Numbered from the stretch's first letter, positions 34,780 to 44,325 are shown. The stretch: 64,000 nucleotides of DNA from JBBSEX01 sp038239345 (GCA_038239345.1 JBBSEX010000021.1:1-64000); one strand, 5' to 3'. Notes: generated by a model from the sequence alone, not told the origin. Numbers and translations are program-made.

Positions 34780-35637
34780 CTAACCTAGTTTGGGGTCGGA
34801 GAGCGGCGCCACATGTGACCCGCCGATAAAACTCAGCAATTCTTCATTTAAACGATCGCCCGCGGTCAGGAACAATCCATGTGGTTCGCCTTCGTATTCG
34901 CTCAAGGTCGCATTCGGCAGAATCTTCGCCGACCTACGAGCGGAAACGGCGATAGGAACCGTCGCGTCGCCAGTGCCATGGATGATTCGAACGGGTATCG
35001 TGATTCCCGTCATCTCGTCGCGAAAATCGGTGGACGACCAGGCTCTGGCCGCAGCTAGCGTCGCCCGTAACGAGCCCGTCAAGGCTAGCGATTGGTTCCA
35101 ATCCAGGACCGCATCGGACACGGCGCGATTCAACAGGGTGCGCCCATAAAATGCCGTAGCGAAGTCTTTCAAGAACGCCGGCCGGTCCTTGCGGATAGCG
35201 GCGTCGATGGTATCGAACACCGCCGGATCTACGCCGTCGGGATTGTTGGCTGTCTTCATCAAAAACGGGGTCACCGCCGCCAGCAGCACCGCCTTTTCCA
35301 CGCGGCCTGCGCCGTATCGGCTGAGGTAACGGACCACTTCGCCTCCACCCATTGAAAACCCTACCAACGTCGCGCCCCGTAAATCGAGTTGCTCCATCAC
35401 GTCATTGAGGTCAGCGGCGAAGGTGTCGTACTCATACCCGTTCCAAGGGCGGCCGGAGCGCCCGAATCCACGCCGATCATAGGCGATCACGCGGCATCCG
35501 TGCTCGGCCAGAAAAGTCGCCTGCTTCTCCCACATGTCGCCATTTACCGGCCACCCGTGGATCAATATAACCGGCGCGCCGGTGCCCCAATCGGTGTAGT
35601 AAATCTCTGTGCCGTCCTGCGCTTTCACAAATGACAT
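34780..35637 (-). CDS. Alpha/beta hydrolase, cofactor-free haloperoxidase/arylesterase type
   Basis: 285 residues. HGWPVNGDMWEKQ oxyanion region, YDRRGFGRSGRPWNGYEYDTFAADL (typical of chloroperoxidase-like hydrolases), nucleophile Ser in LVGFSMGGGEVVRYL, acid in IHGTGDATVPI, and His in EGEPHGLFLT. It should hydrolyse esters and may show perhydrolase activity. A paralogue is at 40382-41203. Confidence 0.92.
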   Translation of the reverse strand: MSFVKAQDGTEIYYTDWGTGAPVILIHGWPVNGDMWEKQATFLAEHGCRVIAYDRRGFGRSGRPWNGYEYDTFAADLNDVMEQLDLRGATLVGFSMGGGEVVRYLSRYGAGRVEKAVLLAAVTPFLMKTANNPDGVDPAVFDTIDAAIRKDRPAFLKDFATAFYGRTLLNRAVSDAVLDWNQSLALTGSLRATLAAARAWSSTDFRDEMTGITIPVRIIHGTGDATVPIAVSARRSAKILPNATLSEYEGEPHGLFLTAGDRLNEELLSFIGGSHVAPLSDPKLG

Positions 35638-35733
35638 TGTCGTGTTGTTCCCCGGTAGATTAGACCGGAACGGAGCAAGAAGCTTTCGCCCTTAATGCGT
35701 CCCCGTTAGACGGTGCACTCGGCAGTCTTACGA

Positions 35734-36405
35734 TTACACGTCGATAATGCCGCGCTTGAGCCCGGCTACTGCCGCCTGTGTCCGGTCATTTACTCCCAAT
35801 TTATTGAGAATGCTTTTTACGCGGCTCTTTACGGTGTCCTCCGCTACGTTTAACAGAGCGGCTATTTCCTTATTCGGATTTCCTCTAACGATGAGCTGTA
35901 AGACTTCCACTTCGCGGGGTGTTAAGGCATCGGAATTCACATACGAGGCTACTTCGACGGCTGCCTCGGGAGACATCGCCCGCTTTCCCGATTGGACCGC
36001 GCGAATGGTCTTGAGCAGCTCTTTGTGTAACGAGTTCTTCAGCAGGTAACCGGAGGCTCCGGCTTTTAGCGCGCGCGAAATTTGGACGTCGCCGGCGAAG
36101 GTTGTCAGCATGATTATCTTCGCTCGGGGGAAGTCCCGCCGGATGGCAACCAGTGCGTCGCTCCCATTCATGAGCGGCATCTGCAAGTCCATTAACGTCA
36201 CGTCGGGACAAAGGCTCCGATATTGATCGATGGCCTCCTGCCCGTTGCCCGCTTCCCCTACTAGCTGTAAATCGGATTGTCCGCCGATCAGAGTTGCAAT
36301 ACCCTGCCGGAAGAGCGGATGATCGTCCACCGACAGGATGCGAATCGGCGGCAAGGCTTCCGGGGGTTCGAGGTCGCGATGGGTTTCCGGCATAACTAGT
36401 TGCAT
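35734..36405 (-). CDS. NarL/LuxR-family response regulator
   Basis: 223 residues from ATG 36405 (GGGAG ten bases upstream); the frame stays open further upstream but that part has no conserved sequence. Receiver domain IRILSVDDHPLFRQG with phospho-Asp73 in LMDLQMPLMNG and Lys in SGYLLKNSLHKE, then a LuxR-type helix-turn-helix (LTPREVEVLQLIVRGNPNKEIAALLNVAEDTVKSRVKSILNKL). No sensor kinase is adjacent. Divergent from the peroxiredoxin-like gene. Confidence 0.93.
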   Translation of the reverse strand: MQLVMPETHRDLEPPEALPPIRILSVDDHPLFRQGIATLIGGQSDLQLVGEAGNGQEAIDQYRSLCPDVTLMDLQMPLMNGSDALVAIRRDFPRAKIIMLTTFAGDVQISRALKAGASGYLLKNSLHKELLKTIRAVQSGKRAMSPEAAVEVASYVNSDALTPREVEVLQLIVRGNPNKEIAALLNVAEDTVKSRVKSILNKLGVNDRTQAAVAGLKRGIIDV

Positions 36406-36543
36406 TTCGATACTACTCCCAAGCCGTGACATACGGACGCCGCCGGAGTAGCAAAAGATGCGCGTTATTCGGCGGTGCTGAGTTTCGCACTCGCCTTTGC
36501 TTTCCTCAGGCTCTGCTTTCCTAAGTAAGATAGAAACTAACCC

Positions 36544-37140
36544 ATGCGACCCGATATTGTTCCCGGAGCAATTTTTCCCGATTACGAGTTGACCGATCAT
36601 ACGGCGAAGCGCCGCAAGCTTTCCGAGCTCCAAGGTCTCGATCCCATGATTTTGGTATTGAGCCGGGGAGCCTATTGCCCGAAAGATCGGCGCCAGGCCG
36701 AGGGTTTGATTCAGCTTCATCATGAGATGGAAGTGGGCTATTGCCGTCTGGCTACTATCAGCACGGACAACCTCCTGGCGACCAATGAATATCGGACGGG
36801 AGTGGGAGCGCACTGGCCATTTTTATCAGACCCTGGACGGGTGGTGCAGAAAGATCTCGATATCGCCGAGTATACCGATCCGGGTCACAATCCGATGATC
36901 CCGCACACCATCGTCTTCGAGCCGGGGCTGATCGTGTATAAAATTTATAACGGCTATTGGTTTTTTGGCAGGCCAACTGTCGAAGAATTGCGGCAGGATC
37001 TGCGTGCGGTATCGAAGAAATGCCGCCCCGATTGGGACATCACCGATGAAGATTTAAAAGAAGCGTGGCAACGCGGCGACAAAGATCAATTTTATCCGTA
37101 TGGTCTAAGCTATGCGAAGGTTTTTGGAGAGCAGGAGTAA
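36544..37140 (+). CDS. Peroxiredoxin-like (AhpC/TSA-type) redoxin
   Basis: 198 residues. Redoxin start IVPGAIFPDYELTDHTAKRRKLSELQG, a candidate peroxidatic Cys45 in RGAYCPKDRRQ, and SDPGRVVQKDLDIAEYTDPGHNPMIPHTIVFEPG. The Cys context differs from the usual T-x-x-C, so peroxidase activity is likely but not certain. It ends 6 bp before the 3' end of tRNA-Ser on the other strand. Confidence 0.85.
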   Translation: MRPDIVPGAIFPDYELTDHTAKRRKLSELQGLDPMILVLSRGAYCPKDRRQAEGLIQLHHEMEVGYCRLATISTDNLLATNEYRTGVGAHWPFLSDPGRVVQKDLDIAEYTDPGHNPMIPHTIVFEPGLIVYKIYNGYWFFGRPTVEELRQDLRAVSKKCRPDWDITDEDLKEAWQRGDKDQFYPYGLSYAKVFGEQE

Positions 37141-37146
37141 GTTCGC

Positions 37147-37236
37147 TGGCGGAGAGAGAGGGATTCGAACCCTCGATAGAGTTTCCCCTATACACACTTT
37201 CCAGGCGTGCGCCTTCAACCGCTCGGCCATCTCTCC
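37147..37236 (-). tRNA. tRNA-Ser (anticodon GGA)
   Basis: 90 bases on the minus strand. Acceptor stem GGAGAGA/TCTCTCC, a long class-II variable arm, anticodon loop with GGA (decodes UCC and UCU), T-arm GTTCGAATC. CCA is encoded after a G discriminator. Confidence 0.97.
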
Positions 37237-37256
37237 AGTGCCTTAGTTTAACACGG

Positions 37257-37442
37257 CTACTTTAAGCCTTGCGCCGTTCGGCTCCACGGGGCGGCATAAC
37301 CGTAGTAACGCGTCCGGCACTTACGGCAACGGAACGGTGCAAGAAAAATAAAGACGAAAAGCGTGTCTTTAAAGCCCACCCGTCTGGAGCGGCGGACATG
37401 GCCCCAGCCGCAAAACGGACAGGTACGGTTTGATTTTTCCAT
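37257..37442 (-). CDS. Small zinc-ribbon protein with a hydrophobic segment
   Basis: 61 residues. CPFCGWGHVRRSRR and FRCRKCRTRYYGY give two C-x2-C knuckles, so one zinc ion is likely bound. Between them FKDTLFVFIFLAPF is hydrophobic and may sit at the membrane. Proteins of this layout (CPFCG ... VRRS ... FRCR-x-C) are frequent in Solibacter-like genomes and uncharacterised. It lies just beyond the tRNA-Ser 5' end. Confidence 0.7.
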   Translation of the reverse strand: MEKSNRTCPFCGWGHVRRSRRVGFKDTLFVFIFLAPFRCRKCRTRYYGYAAPWSRTAQGLK

Positions 37443-37470
37443 CCTCTATTACCACGTTACTATAAAAACT

Positions 37471-38772
37471 GTGGAACGCTTTCTCGTTCAGAACTTTGGC
37501 TGCCGGGCATCGCAAGCGGACGGTGCGGCAATCGAGGCGGCGTTGCGCAAGAATGGTTTGCGTGAAGTGGGCCAGGCCACAGACGCGCAACTCGTCGTCT
37601 TGAATACTTGTACGGTCACCGAATCCGCGGATAATGACGTAAAGCTAGCCATCCGGAGGATCCATCGCGATAATCCGGAGGCGCGAATTGTCGTCACCGG
37701 TTGCTATGCCCAGCGCGCCCCGGCCAAAATCGCCCAGTTGTCCGGCGTATCGATGGTGGTGGGCAATTCCCATAAGACGCAGATCGCCGATTTAATCGCC
37801 AACGAAGCGTATTATCACGGCGAAATTCATGTCGGCGATATTTTCGCCAACCATGATTTTCTGTCCGCCCCGGTGGAAGATGCTATCGGCGATCGCGCCC
37901 GTCCGAACCTCAAAATTCAAGATGGCTGCAACAATCGATGTTCTTTTTGCATCATTCCTTTCGTGCGCGGACGCAGCCGCAGCGCGCCAATCGAACAGGT
38001 GATCGGCGAAGTGCGGAAGCTTGCCGATCGACACCGGGAAGTAGTGCTAAGCGGTATTAATCTTGGCCGCTGGGGCAGGGAGCCGGGCAGCCAGTTGCGT
38101 CTCGCCGATCTGCTTCGCCGCCTGCTGGCCGAGACTTCCATTAGCCGCCTGCGCCTCAGTTCCGTCGAACCGATGGACTTTAGCGACGATTTGCTGGAGC
38201 TGATGGCGAACTCGCCGCGCATCGCCAAGCATGTCCACGCACCGCTGCAATCGGGCTCCGATACCGTGCTGCGGCGGATGCATCGAAAATACCGGCCGCG
38301 TCATTATGAGGATCGGATTCGGAAGGCGCGGAGTCTGATGCCCGATTGCGCGGTGGGCGCCGATGTGATGGTGGGCTTTCCCGGCGAGACCGACGATGAA
38401 TTCGAACAGAGCCGTCAATTCATCGCCAGTCTGCCATTCACTTATCTACACGTATTCACGTATTCCGAGCGTCCTGGGACGCCCGCCGCTGCATCCTCGC
38501 AACAGGTGCCAATGCAAGTCCGGCGCGAGCGCAATCGTGTATTGCGCGATTTGGCGGCGGCTAAGAATTTGGCATTTCGACGCACGATGATCGGCCGCGA
38601 ATTGCCCGTGGTAACGCTGACCAACGGCACCCACGGCCTGAGCGATAATTTCCTTACCGTTGAACTGGCCGCGAAGCACGAGCCGAATCGGATGATCGAT
38701 GTGGAGATTGGCGCGATCGGCGAAAACTGCTTGTGCGAACGGCAGCTTTTCCCCGTTTTACATGGTCAATAG
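37471..38772 (+). CDS. mtaB: tRNA t6A37 methylthiotransferase (MtaB type)
   Basis: 433 residues from GTG 37471. Three N-terminal Cys bind the auxiliary cluster (QNFGCRASQAD, LNTCTVTE, VVTGCYAQ). The radical SAM motif is C-x3-C-x2-C in DGCNNRCSFCIIP, followed by SGINLGRWG and HAPLQSGSDTVLRRMHRKY. A C-terminal TRAM-like stretch closes the protein. The enzyme converts t6A37 to ms2t6A37 in tRNAs reading ANN codons. MtaB is favoured over MiaB by the NFGCRASQAD start. Its last 15 bp overlap the stop end of the convergent M20 gene. Confidence 0.9.
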   Translation: MERFLVQNFGCRASQADGAAIEAALRKNGLREVGQATDAQLVVLNTCTVTESADNDVKLAIRRIHRDNPEARIVVTGCYAQRAPAKIAQLSGVSMVVGNSHKTQIADLIANEAYYHGEIHVGDIFANHDFLSAPVEDAIGDRARPNLKIQDGCNNRCSFCIIPFVRGRSRSAPIEQVIGEVRKLADRHREVVLSGINLGRWGREPGSQLRLADLLRRLLAETSISRLRLSSVEPMDFSDDLLELMANSPRIAKHVHAPLQSGSDTVLRRMHRKYRPRHYEDRIRKARSLMPDCAVGADVMVGFPGETDDEFEQSRQFIASLPFTYLHVFTYSERPGTPAAASSQQVPMQVRRERNRVLRDLAAAKNLAFRRTMIGRELPVVTLTNGTHGLSDNFLTVELAAKHEPNRMIDVEIGAIGENCLCERQLFPVLHGQ

Positions 38773-40263
38773 CGCGGCCATCAGGTTGATGCCGTCCCAC
38801 AAATTGCGCAGGCGAATGTTCTCGTTGAAACTGTGCTGGCTATTATCGTGGTTGGCGATGGGGATAGAAATAGTGGGCGAGCCAAGCGTGCTTTCAATTA
38901 GGTAAAGCGGGACGCTGCCGCCTGTCGTCGGACTCAAGATCGACGGCCCACGGGCGCTTTCCACGGCCTTGACGATTTCCCGGGAAATCGGCAGATCCAT
39001 GGAAGTGCGGACCGCCGGATAGCCCGCGTCGGTTTGGACCACTCGCGCCACTTTTGGATGTGCCGTCCTTATCTCCGCGCCGGGTTCCTGATCGGTAATG
39101 AAGTAGCCCTGCTTGCGGATGTGATCGATAAGCCGGGCGACGGCCTGTTGCGGTGTAATCGCTTTCACCAGCCGCAGGTCAATGGTGGCCGTTGCCAAAG
39201 ACGGGATGACGTTGGTGGCCCGATCGCCGATGCGGGCGCTCGCCATGCCACGAATATTGAGCGAGGGCAAAGTGATCAACTCCGCGAGTTTTCTTCCGCC
39301 GCCTTCGGTTCGCCCCAGCCACAACTCGCGCATCAGGTCCGCGTCGGGCACGGGCGTGTCGCTGATGGCCTTTAGTTCGCGAGCGCTCAGTGGCTCCACG
39401 CCGTCATAGAAATGATCGATCAGGACGCGTCCATCCTCGTCCTTCATCGATGCCAGCAGGCGAGCGAGCATCAGCGCCGGATTCGGCGCCCAATTCCCGT
39501 AGTGCCCACTGTGCAATTCACGCCTGGGGCCATAAACCGTGAGGTCGACCGTGGTGACACCGCGGGCTCCGAACACCACCTGCTGCCGCCGGCTCTGATG
39601 CACGGGACCATCACAGATCAGCCACACGTCGCCGCGCAGCAGTTGCTTGTTCGCCGCAAGGATCTCGCCCAGATGCGTTGAGCCCGCTTCTTCTTCGCCT
39701 TCAAAAACGAACTTGATATTGGAATGCAAAGTGATCTTCGCATCGTGTAAAGCATCGAGCGCGGTTACCATAGCGAGGATCGGCGCCTTATCGTCGGAGG
39801 CCGAGCGGGCATAGATGCGCCATTCCGGATCGAAGCTTTTGCCGGCCTGGGGGAGAGGTATCGCCTGCCCATCTTTCTCAAGCGGCGCATTGCGCAGGAC
39901 GGGCGTGAAAGGCGTGCCGTTCCACTCCTTGGCGTCAACCGGTTGACCGTCATAATGCGCGTAGAAGACTACGGTTCTGGTGGCGCCAGGGGTCTTGATC
40001 TCGCCATATACAAGCGGAGAAGCGCCGGCAAACTCGAGCAACCTCGCCGGCACCCCGCGTTTCCGCAACATGGCGGCAATGGCGGCGGCGTTCCGCTCGA
40101 TATTCGGTTTATCGGCGGCGACGTTAGGAATCGCCAGCAGGTCAAAGAACTCCTGCACGATCGGCGTCTCATGGCCGGCCCGCCATTTATCCGCGGCAAT
40201 GGACGAGGGATTCATTTGGGCAGAAGCAATGGCGACGAGCGCGAGAAAGGTAACGAGTCTCAT
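38758..40263 (-). CDS. Exported M20-family metallopeptidase
   Basis: 501 residues. Start ATG 40263 gives a signal peptide MRLVTFLALVAIASA; a longer frame exists upstream but would hide it. Zinc ligands and catalytic residues: VFYAHYDGQPVDA, YARSASDDKAP, FVFEGEEEAGSTH, WLICDGPV, and the C-terminal His in NHDNSQHSFNEN. A lid/dimerisation domain spans the middle. It should cleave dipeptides or acyl-amino acids in the periplasm. Confidence 0.93.
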   Translation of the reverse strand: MRLVTFLALVAIASAQMNPSSIAADKWRAGHETPIVQEFFDLLAIPNVAADKPNIERNAAAIAAMLRKRGVPARLLEFAGASPLVYGEIKTPGATRTVVFYAHYDGQPVDAKEWNGTPFTPVLRNAPLEKDGQAIPLPQAGKSFDPEWRIYARSASDDKAPILAMVTALDALHDAKITLHSNIKFVFEGEEEAGSTHLGEILAANKQLLRGDVWLICDGPVHQSRRQQVVFGARGVTTVDLTVYGPRRELHSGHYGNWAPNPALMLARLLASMKDEDGRVLIDHFYDGVEPLSARELKAISDTPVPDADLMRELWLGRTEGGGRKLAELITLPSLNIRGMASARIGDRATNVIPSLATATIDLRLVKAITPQQAVARLIDHIRKQGYFITDQEPGAEIRTAHPKVARVVQTDAGYPAVRTSMDLPISREIVKAVESARGPSILSPTTGGSVPLYLIESTLGSPTISIPIANHDNSQHSFNENIRLRNLWDGINLMAALLTM

Positions 40264-40381
40264 ATTGGTATCGCGTAATGAATGAAACTTATGAGGATCA
40301 AAATTACGCAACCTACATCTATCGATGGTAAGTGATCCGTTACTCTGCGTTTCGAATTAAATCAGTTCAAGGAAGGCTTGC

Positions 40382-41203
40382 GTGAACACAATCACCACGA
40401 AAGATGGACAGACGATTTATTACAAGGACTGGGGCTCGGGACAGCCGATTTTGTTTTCGCATGGCTGGCCCTTGACCGCCGACGCCTGGGACGCACAGAT
40501 GATGTTCTTCGGCGAACGGGGCTATCGCGTGATCGCTCATGATCGGCGCGGCAATGGCCGCTCCAGCCAGCCCTGGGATGGCAATGAAATGGATACCTAT
40601 TCCGACGATCTGGCCGCATTGATGGAGGAATTGGACATCAAGAAAGCGATCATGGTCGGCCATTCCACCGGCGGCGGCGAGGTGGCGCGATACCTGGGAA
40701 GGCACGGTACCAAACGGGTAGCGAAAGCCGTGCTGATTGGGGCCGTACCACCGCTGATGCTCAAGACGGAAAAGAATCCAGGCGGGCTGCCGCTCTCGGC
40801 CTTCGAGGAGATTCGCGCCGCGGTGAATGGAGATCGTTCGCAATTTTATCGGGACCTGAGCCTCCCTTTTTACGGCTACAACAGGGCCGGTGCCAAAATT
40901 TCCGAGGGCGTAAAAGAAAATTTCTGGCTGCAAGGCATGGAGGGTTCGGTGAAGAGCCAATACGATACGGTAAAGGCTTTCTCCGAAACGGACTTTACCG
41001 AAGATCTGAAAAAGTTCGATGTGCCAACGCTGATCATGCATGGCGATGACGATCAGATTGTACCGATCGGCGCGGCGGGCCTGCTGTCGGCCAAGATTGT
41101 AAAGGGCGCCAAGCTGAAGGTCTACCCCGGCTTCCCGCACGGCATGTGTCAAATTCATTCCGACCAGATCAATGCCGATCTGCTGGAATTTTTCAAGTCC
41201 TGA
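40382..41203 (+). CDS. Alpha/beta hydrolase, cofactor-free haloperoxidase/arylesterase type
   Basis: 273 residues from GTG 40382 (GGAAGG upstream). SHGWPLTADAWDAQ, AHDRRGNGRSSQPWDGNEMDTYSDDL, nucleophile Ser in MVGHSTGGGEVARYL, acid in MHGDDDQIVPI, and His in YPGFPHGMCQI. It is a clear paralogue of 34780-35637 but the two are far apart and on opposite strands. Confidence 0.92.
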   Translation: MNTITTKDGQTIYYKDWGSGQPILFSHGWPLTADAWDAQMMFFGERGYRVIAHDRRGNGRSSQPWDGNEMDTYSDDLAALMEELDIKKAIMVGHSTGGGEVARYLGRHGTKRVAKAVLIGAVPPLMLKTEKNPGGLPLSAFEEIRAAVNGDRSQFYRDLSLPFYGYNRAGAKISEGVKENFWLQGMEGSVKSQYDTVKAFSETDFTEDLKKFDVPTLIMHGDDDQIVPIGAAGLLSAKIVKGAKLKVYPGFPHGMCQIHSDQINADLLEFFKS

Positions 41204-41213
41204 AAACCTCAGA

Positions 41214-41429
41214 TCAACGGCCGTTACGAAATGGCCGGTAGTAGATTCCCACGTGATCGCAGGCCGGGCATCTATAGAACAGGCGGCGATGCGTTCGTAG
41301 TTGGCTCGCGGGGTGGCCGGAGCCGCAGTAGAGGCACACATTCACGAATGGAGGCGCTTCTTCGGCGGTCTGGCGCAGGGGAGCGCGTTCGAAGTAGAGT
41401 GCCCAAAAGAGGAATACAGTTTTTGCCAT
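41214..41429 (-). CDS. Zinc-ribbon small protein, possibly the displaced C-terminus of a methyltransferase
   Basis: 71 residues. Two knuckles CLYCG and CPAC (VNVCLYCGSGHPAS; FYRCPACDHVGIYYRP). The first ~25 residues overlap, in another frame, the end of the methyltransferase remnant at 41342-41862, so this may be a separate small gene or, if there is a second indel near 41400, the last domain of that methyltransferase. Confidence 0.55.
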   Translation of the reverse strand: MAKTVFLFWALYFERAPLRQTAEEAPPFVNVCLYCGSGHPASQLRTHRRLFYRCPACDHVGIYYRPFRNGR

Positions 41430-41862
41430 TTGGTGAGGCGAACGCCTACAGCTTTCTCCACCATGGCGGTTAGGGTTTGCCGTCGAAATCGATTGACGTG
41501 GTCGCCGCCCTCAAACACATAGCGATAGGTGGCATCGCACAGGCCATAACCGTTTGGAACGGCGATATAGAGCCTGCCATCCGGCTTCAACACGCGGGAA
41601 ATTTCGGCCAGTGTTTCCGCCAGATTTACGACGTGTTCCGAACGTGATTGCACACCACTAGGTCGAAACTGGAAGGGGCGAAGGGCAGCGATTCCCCCGT
41701 CGCCAGGACCAGACCCGCTCCTGAGCCAGCTTGGAGCGCGGCGCGATCGCAATCGACGGAAATCAGGGAGCACGCATAGTCCGCCAACTTCAGGCTTCCC
41801 GCCCCAGCGCCCAGGTCAAGAACCCGTTGCCCTGGCTTCAGCTCCTGAATCCATGGGTGCAT
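41342..41862 (-). pseudogene. SAM-dependent methyltransferase, frameshifted
   Basis: Read across two frames this is a class I methyltransferase: start MHPWIQELKPGQRVLDLGAGAGSLKLA (SAM motif I), LISVDCDRAALQAGSG, LPFAPSSFDLVVCNH in the first frame, then NLAETLAEISRVLKPDGRLYIAVPNGYGL in the second. The change of frame is near 41640, where one base is missing to join VVCNH to EHVVNLAE. One indel can be a true mutation or an assembly error. It follows the HerA-like gene by 18 bp. Confidence 0.6.
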
Positions 41863-41880
41863 ATTTCGCCGCGCCGGGCG

Positions 41881-44250
41881 TTAGGCCTTCCATCCCAGTG
41901 CGACCAACTGCACGGTTATGTTGGTCTTCTTCAGGCGGATTTGCGGAGTTTCCAACTGCTCCGTCGCTGGATCGATCTTCGCCTGTTGGGCCGTCAAATC
42001 CTGTTGGAATTGTTCTTGCAGATCGGTGATTTGCTGCTGTAACTGCCCGGTATTTTCTTCGGCGATGTTGACGTCCTGCGTCTCTTTCCACGTCTTGCCA
42101 ATCTGCCGGGCGGCGGTTCCGGCGCGCGTCATGGTAGCGACGCTCAGCGTCTTGCGGCCAAGGAACGCCCCGAGCAAACTGGTGCCTACCGAGACCGCCG
42201 ATTGTAAAATCTGCGAATGCTGTTGTGCCTTCTGCTGTTCAGCCGCCAGTTCGGCGCGCCGCTTCCGTACTTCCAGCGCTTGAATCCGGGCGGCATATTT
42301 CGTATGCAGTTCTTGTGCGATGCGATCGCGTTCTTCCCGCGCCGCCTGTTGCAGGCGGATGCGAAAATCGCGTTCCGATTCGCCGGGATGCGATAACTGC
42401 TCCAGACTGGGGCTGCGCAAGAGTTCCAGCTTTTTTACTTGAAACAGCCACGTCGCAAACGCCTTGCTCCAGACCGCGTAGTTCTTCGCTTTAGCGGCGG
42501 CGGAGGGCAGGTCGCCAAACGTCGCCCCATCTGGCGGAGCCTTCTCCAGATCGCCGATAGCAAATTCCGATTCTTCCGCCGTCGTCCAATCCACCGCCGC
42601 CGGACCATCGCCGATTTCCGTGGAAAATAGGGCGCTACGTACAATGTCGACGCCCGACTTCGGGTCTAAATAATGGAGGCACGCGGCACCCACCAGAACG
42701 GGATCGTAATGGAGTGGTCCCGTCTCCCTCACCGGCAGGAAAACTTGCGTGATGTCGGGCGGCAGAACCGGCGCGGTGGTCGATCCGTTGGGCTTGGCGC
42801 GCGGAATCGCCGTCGCTGCCGGAGCCACGATTGCCGGTTTATGCGCTTGCATCAGCAGGCGAATCTGATCGCGAGTTAAAGGTCCGGCCAGATAAGACAT
42901 CGTCCAGCGTGTTTCAAACAGTAGCGGCGCGTTCTCATGCACGTTGTTCAACAGAAAAATTCGATTGCCAAGCGACGCCAGAACCTGCTCCAGTTTTCCC
43001 CGGTCGAAGTTCTGTTTGGCTTCCGTGGCGGCGCCTTCCAATCCATCCAGCACGCGGGCTTTATCGCGCTCCGTTTGCAGACGGCCGATGAACCAGGTTC
43101 CGGCGTTAGAGAGTCCCTTATAGTCGAGATCGACGGGGTTCTGTGTCGCCAGAACGACACCGAGTCCGAATGCCCGGGCTTGTTTGAGCAAGGTGAGTAG
43201 GGGCTTCTTCGAGGGCGGATTGGCTACCGGCGGAAAATAGCCGAAAATCTCATCCATATATAGGATGGCCCGCAGACTGGACGTACCGGGTTGGCTGCGG
43301 ACCCAACTAAGAGTCTGGTTCAGCAACAGCGACACGAAGAACATCCGTTCGGCATCGCTTAAGTGAGCGATGGAAATTACGGCGAGGCGCGGCTTGCCTT
43401 CCCGGGTGTGCAGCAACTGGCCGATATCCAGCGGTTCGCCTTCCAGCCACGATTGAAAACTGGGCGATGCCAGCAGGTTATTCAAAGCCAGCGCCAGGGC
43501 GAAGCGCTCCTTCGATGGATAGAACGTTTCCAAATCCATCACGCCCACTTTGGAGACGGGTGGATTTTGAATCTGAGCGATTAGTGCCGGGATGTCCAGA
43601 TCCTGCGAATTGCGCCAGGCGTTGTCCAGAAGATTGGATATCAGAACGTGTTCGCGGCTCTGAATGGGGTCGGCGTCAATGCCAAGCAGACCAAGCAGGC
43701 TGGTGGCTGTAGCGCTGACGCGATCGCGCAGCAATTCACTATCGGCGACAATTGCTGGATCGGGCGCTGAGAACGATTTCAAAATCGAGAGGGGAAGCCC
43801 GGCGCTGCTGCCAGGCGTGTAGATGGCAAACTCGGCGGCGTCCTTCAGACGTTGAATGCGCGCCCCATCCTGCCCCCAGGCGTCCAGCCCTTTCTTCCAC
43901 AGGTCGGCCTGTTGCGAGGCCAACTCATCGGGTGTGATCCCTTTGGTGCGACTCTCATCTTCGTTCACCCAGGGCCGGAAGTCCGCCGGGCGGAGGTCGG
44001 GAAAGGTCAATAGCAGATTGCTGAGATCGCCCTTGGGATCGATGATCAATGCCGGGATGCCGTCGATGGCGGCTTCTTCCAGCAGACCTAAACAAAGGCC
44101 CGTCTTGCCGCTACCCGTCATGCCGACACAGACGGCGTGGGTCACGAGATCTTTCGATGCATAGAGTAGGGGGACGTCCACGGTCTTGTGGGCGGCGGGG
44201 TCATACGGCTTGCCGAGATAGAAAACGCCCAGCTTTTCGAAATCCTGCAT
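41881..44250 (-). CDS. HerA/FtsK-like P-loop ATPase with coiled-coil tail
   Basis: 789 residues. Walker A VGMTGSGKTGLCL, ALIIDPKGDLSNLLLTFP after it, Walker B AILYMDEIFGYFPP, and sensor-like QARAFGLGVVLATQNPVDLDYKG and NAGTWFIGRLQTERDKARVL. These match ATP-binding proteins of the HerA/VirB4 clade that pump or remodel DNA or protein. The last ~250 residues are helical coiled coil (LQQAAREERDRIAQELHTKYAARIQALEVRKRR) and a small hydrophobic patch. No NurA partner is adjacent, so a DNA-end resection role is not supported. Confidence 0.85.
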   Translation of the reverse strand: MQDFEKLGVFYLGKPYDPAAHKTVDVPLLYASKDLVTHAVCVGMTGSGKTGLCLGLLEEAAIDGIPALIIDPKGDLSNLLLTFPDLRPADFRPWVNEDESRTKGITPDELASQQADLWKKGLDAWGQDGARIQRLKDAAEFAIYTPGSSAGLPLSILKSFSAPDPAIVADSELLRDRVSATATSLLGLLGIDADPIQSREHVLISNLLDNAWRNSQDLDIPALIAQIQNPPVSKVGVMDLETFYPSKERFALALALNNLLASPSFQSWLEGEPLDIGQLLHTREGKPRLAVISIAHLSDAERMFFVSLLLNQTLSWVRSQPGTSSLRAILYMDEIFGYFPPVANPPSKKPLLTLLKQARAFGLGVVLATQNPVDLDYKGLSNAGTWFIGRLQTERDKARVLDGLEGAATEAKQNFDRGKLEQVLASLGNRIFLLNNVHENAPLLFETRWTMSYLAGPLTRDQIRLLMQAHKPAIVAPAATAIPRAKPNGSTTAPVLPPDITQVFLPVRETGPLHYDPVLVGAACLHYLDPKSGVDIVRSALFSTEIGDGPAAVDWTTAEESEFAIGDLEKAPPDGATFGDLPSAAAKAKNYAVWSKAFATWLFQVKKLELLRSPSLEQLSHPGESERDFRIRLQQAAREERDRIAQELHTKYAARIQALEVRKRRAELAAEQQKAQQHSQILQSAVSVGTSLLGAFLGRKTLSVATMTRAGTAARQIGKTWKETQDVNIAEENTGQLQQQITDLQEQFQQDLTAQQAKIDPATEQLETPQIRLKKTNITVQLVALGWKA

Positions 44251-44325
44251 AGTGATGATTGTAGCTAGCGCCGCCTACGCCATATAATGCGAGTTGGGCG
44301 CGTGCACTTGGCGCCTGGATAAACT

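Noticed and set aside
40382..41203. Possible recent duplication with the hydrolase at 34780-35637
   Set aside because: The two share family motifs but differ widely in sequence and strand, so they are ordinary paralogues.
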